NCBI GenBank assembly: GCA_937960715.1
Contig: CALGOO010000048.1
Coordinates: 1 to 6,435, forward strand
DNA from: an uncultured Candidatus Competibacteraceae bacterium
GTDB taxonomy: Bacteria > Pseudomonadota > Gammaproteobacteria > Competibacterales > Competibacteraceae
DNA length: 6,435 bases
Reading direction: 5' to 3'
Part shown: in pieces, positions 4,648-6,435 of the stretch
How positions within the stretch are numbered: position 1 is the stretch's first letter
Layout: every line of letters begins with the position of its first letter
The notes under the pieces: generated by a model
Databases searched by the model: none
The model's input: only the letters and a program-made list of their open reading frames with translations
What the model was told of the DNA's origin: nothing
Translations under genes and position numbers: made by a program

Positions 4648-5565
4648 ATGGGCCGCCTCCTGCTCCTGGTCGGCGCTGTCCTGACCGCGCTGACCGCCTT
4701 GACCCTGCTGATAAAACGGAGAATTCGCATCATGGCCGAACGATACCAGCAATCCCCCGGCCAATTTCCCTCGTCCAAGGGCATCCTGATGTTTCTATTA
4801 CCGCTGCCGGTGCTGTTCGCCGCCATCGTCGCGCTGGCGCGCGGCAATCTGGGCGGTCTGCTCGGCAACGCCGTCGGTTATACGCTGTTTCTGGTCGGGG
4901 CGTTGCTGCTACGCCACGGCTTGCTGACGGAAGCCGAGTACGACCGGCGCCGGATCGCCAAGGCGCCTTGGCCGCTCAAGACCCTGGGCGGCGGGGTCGT
5001 CGCGCTGGCCACCGGCGTGACCGCCTGGCTGGGCGTCGGTCAGCACCCCGTCGTGGCCGCCGCCTTCGGCCTGGCCGCCCTGCTCGGCTGCTATCTACAC
5101 TACGGCTTCGATCCGCGCGGCGCCAAGCGTTTCACCGACGGCGAGGGCGTGGATGTCACCGACCGGATGCTGGAGACGCTGGCGCAGGCCGAACACGGCA
5201 TCGCCGCCATCGAACAGGCTACCCGCGATATTCGCAACGCTGAATTGAACAGCCGGCTGCGGCGCATCGTCGGGCTGGCGCGGCAAATCCTGAAGCTGCT
5301 GGAGGAAGACCCGCGCGATTTGCGCCGCGCCCGCAAGTTTCTCAACGTCTATCTGGACGGCGCTCGGCAAGTCACCGAGGGTTACGCCAGGACCCACGCG
5401 CGGGCGTCGGCGCCGGAACTGGAGGACAATTTTCGCCGGGTGCTGATCACCATCGAGGAGGTCTTCGCCGAGCAGCAGCAAAAATTGCTGGAAACCGATG
5501 TCAGCGATCTTGACGTGCAAATCGAGGTGCTGACCACCCAACTGAAGCGGGAAGGGGTAATTTGA
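4648..5565 (+). CDS. XpaC / 5-bromo-4-chloroindolyl phosphate hydrolysis family membrane protein
   Basis: A 305-residue membrane-anchored protein. Hydrophobic segments at about 3-22, 45-64, 70-91, 112-131 and 134-152 are followed by a soluble, charged, helical C-terminal half. That half (about 170-300) carries the pattern of the XpaC/halogen-hydrolase family: TLAQAEHGIAAIEQATRDI, then LARQILKLLEEDP, RRARKFLNVYL and FRRVLITIEEVF. The family name comes from a Bacillus indicator phenotype. No catalytic residue is established, so an enzyme role is not claimed. The usual partner, telA, follows 28 bases downstream, and the two products probably act together at the membrane. ATG 4648 has GGAG 9 bases upstream. 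An in-frame ATG at 4732 with GGAG 10 bases upstream is a real alternative that drops the first hydrophobic segment. Confidence 0.85.
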   Translation: MGRLLLLVGAVLTALTALTLLIKRRIRIMAERYQQSPGQFPSSKGILMFLLPLPVLFAAIVALARGNLGGLLGNAVGYTLFLVGALLLRHGLLTEAEYDRRRIAKAPWPLKTLGGGVVALATGVTAWLGVGQHPVVAAAFGLAALLGCYLHYGFDPRGAKRFTDGEGVDVTDRMLETLAQAEHGIAAIEQATRDIRNAELNSRLRRIVGLARQILKLLEEDPRDLRRARKFLNVYLDGARQVTEGYARTHARASAPELEDNFRRVLITIEEVFAEQQQKLLETDVSDLDVQIEVLTTQLKREGVI

Positions 5566-5593
5566 CCTTCCGCCCGACCCGGAGCCGAATCCC

Positions 5594-6435
5594 ATGACCG
5601 TTACTCCTTCTTCCGCCCCAACCGTCATTGCGCCCACTCCACCGGCATTGCCCGAGGCGTTCGCCGCGACCCTGCCGCAGGTTCAGCAGGACCTGGCCGC
5701 CCGCGCGCCGGCGCCGGCCCAGGACCAGCAACAAGTCACCGCGCTGGTGGCGCAACTCGACCTGCGCGACAGCAACTCCATCATCTTCTTCGGCAGCAAG
5801 GCCCAGGAGCAGTTGACCACCATTTCCGACAAGATGCTGGAAGGGGTGCGCAACAAGGACACCGGTCCGGCCGGTTCGGCGCTGAACGAGATGGTGGCGG
5901 TGTTGCGCGGCTTCGATCTTGACGAGCTGGACCCGAACAAGAAGCCCGGCTTTTTCGCCAAGCTGTTCGGCGCGGCCAAGCCGCTGGTCAAGATCGTCCA
6001 GCAATACGAGACCGTGCGCAACCAGATCGACGACATCAGCGACGCCTTGGAACGGCACAAAACCCAGTTGCTGACCGACATCGCCGGCCTGGACCGGCTG
6101 TACACCGCCAATCTCGACTACTTCCACACCCTGGAACTGTATATCGCGGCCGGCGAGGCCAAGTTGCAAAAGGTGGACCGCGAGGAACTGCCGGCGCTGG
6201 AACGGGAGGTCGTGACCAGCGAGGACATGGTCAAGGCCCAGACCTTACGCGATCTGCGCTCCAGTCGCGACGACCTGGAGCGCCGGGTCCACGACCTCAA
6301 GCTGACCCGGCAGGTCACCATGCAGAGCCTGCCCAGCATCCGGCTGGTGCAGGAGAACGACAAGGGCTTGATCAACAAGATCAACTCGACCCTGGTCAAC
6401 ACCGTGCCGCTGTGGCGGCAACAACTGGCCCAGGC
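5594..6435 (+). CDS. telA: TelA/YaaN-type toxic anion resistance protein, 3' end outside the window
   Basis: The frame is open from ATG 5594 to the window edge, giving the first 280 residues of a protein usually near 350-400. GGAG at 5581-5584 supports the start. A Pro/Ala/Gln-rich N-terminus (1-48) precedes the TelA domain: LDLRDSNSIIFFGSKAQEQL (55-74) and ISDKMLEGVRNKDTGPAG (77-94). KPGFFAKLFG (117-126) is next, and long charged helices likely to form coiled coils run from about 135 to 240. The near-invariant MQSLPSIRLVQENDKGLINK (243-262) is followed by NTVPLWRQQLA. TelA proteins were linked to tellurite resistance and, in firmicutes, to antimicrobial and envelope stress; the biochemical activity is not settled. 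Its position directly behind xpaC is the conserved arrangement. The last 80-120 residues are expected beyond the window. Confidence 0.93.
   Translation, partial: MTVTPSSAPTVIAPTPPALPEAFAATLPQVQQDLAARAPAPAQDQQQVTALVAQLDLRDSNSIIFFGSKAQEQLTTISDKMLEGVRNKDTGPAGSALNEMVAVLRGFDLDELDPNKKPGFFAKLFGAAKPLVKIVQQYETVRNQIDDISDALERHKTQLLTDIAGLDRLYTANLDYFHTLELYIAAGEAKLQKVDREELPALEREVVTSEDMVKAQTLRDLRSSRDDLERRVHDLKLTRQVTMQSLPSIRLVQENDKGLINKINSTLVNTVPLWRQQLAQ

Overview
The window looks like chromosomal DNA from a GC-rich gammaproteobacterium. The evidence is a type I-F CRISPR array with matching cas1 and cas6f sequence, an OpgD-type periplasmic glucan protein with a Tat signal, and Proteobacteria-style ribosome binding sites. 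A Chromatiales or Competibacter-like host would fit, but nothing here fixes the genus.

Left part (1-1295): a decayed type I-F CRISPR-Cas locus read on the minus strand. Five 28-base repeats (59-334) are followed on the right by an AT-rich leader with an exact IHF-consensus site. Next to the leader lies only the last 14 codons of cas6f (csy4), joined in frame to the end of a damaged cas1. cas2-3, csy1, csy2, csy3 and most of cas6f, which normally lie between these two points, are absent. The simplest reading is one large internal deletion. cas1 also carries a frameshifting deletion and a premature TAG, so adaptation from this locus is dead. The array and leader still look largely intact and could work only with Cas proteins supplied from elsewhere.

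Middle (1296-1947): no recognisable gene. The last 160 bases hold three successive perfect palindromes and a possible -10 element in front of the next gene, so this is probably a control region.

Right part (1948-6435), all on the plus strand. A crotonase-family protein with a non-standard active site lies 5 bases upstream of opgD (periplasmic beta-1,2-glucan processing), and the two are probably co-transcribed. After a 179-base gap come a 43-residue possible lipoprotein, a membrane-anchored XpaC/5-bromo-4-chloroindolyl phosphate hydrolysis family protein, and a TelA (toxic anion resistance) protein that runs off the window. The last two form a conserved gene pair. opgD, the lipoprotein candidate and xpaC-telA together give this side a cell-envelope flavour.

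I see no complete undescribed system. The most informative feature is the cas1/cas6f deletion scar beside a well-preserved array. Next are the palindrome cluster before the crotonase gene and the small double-lipobox ORF.
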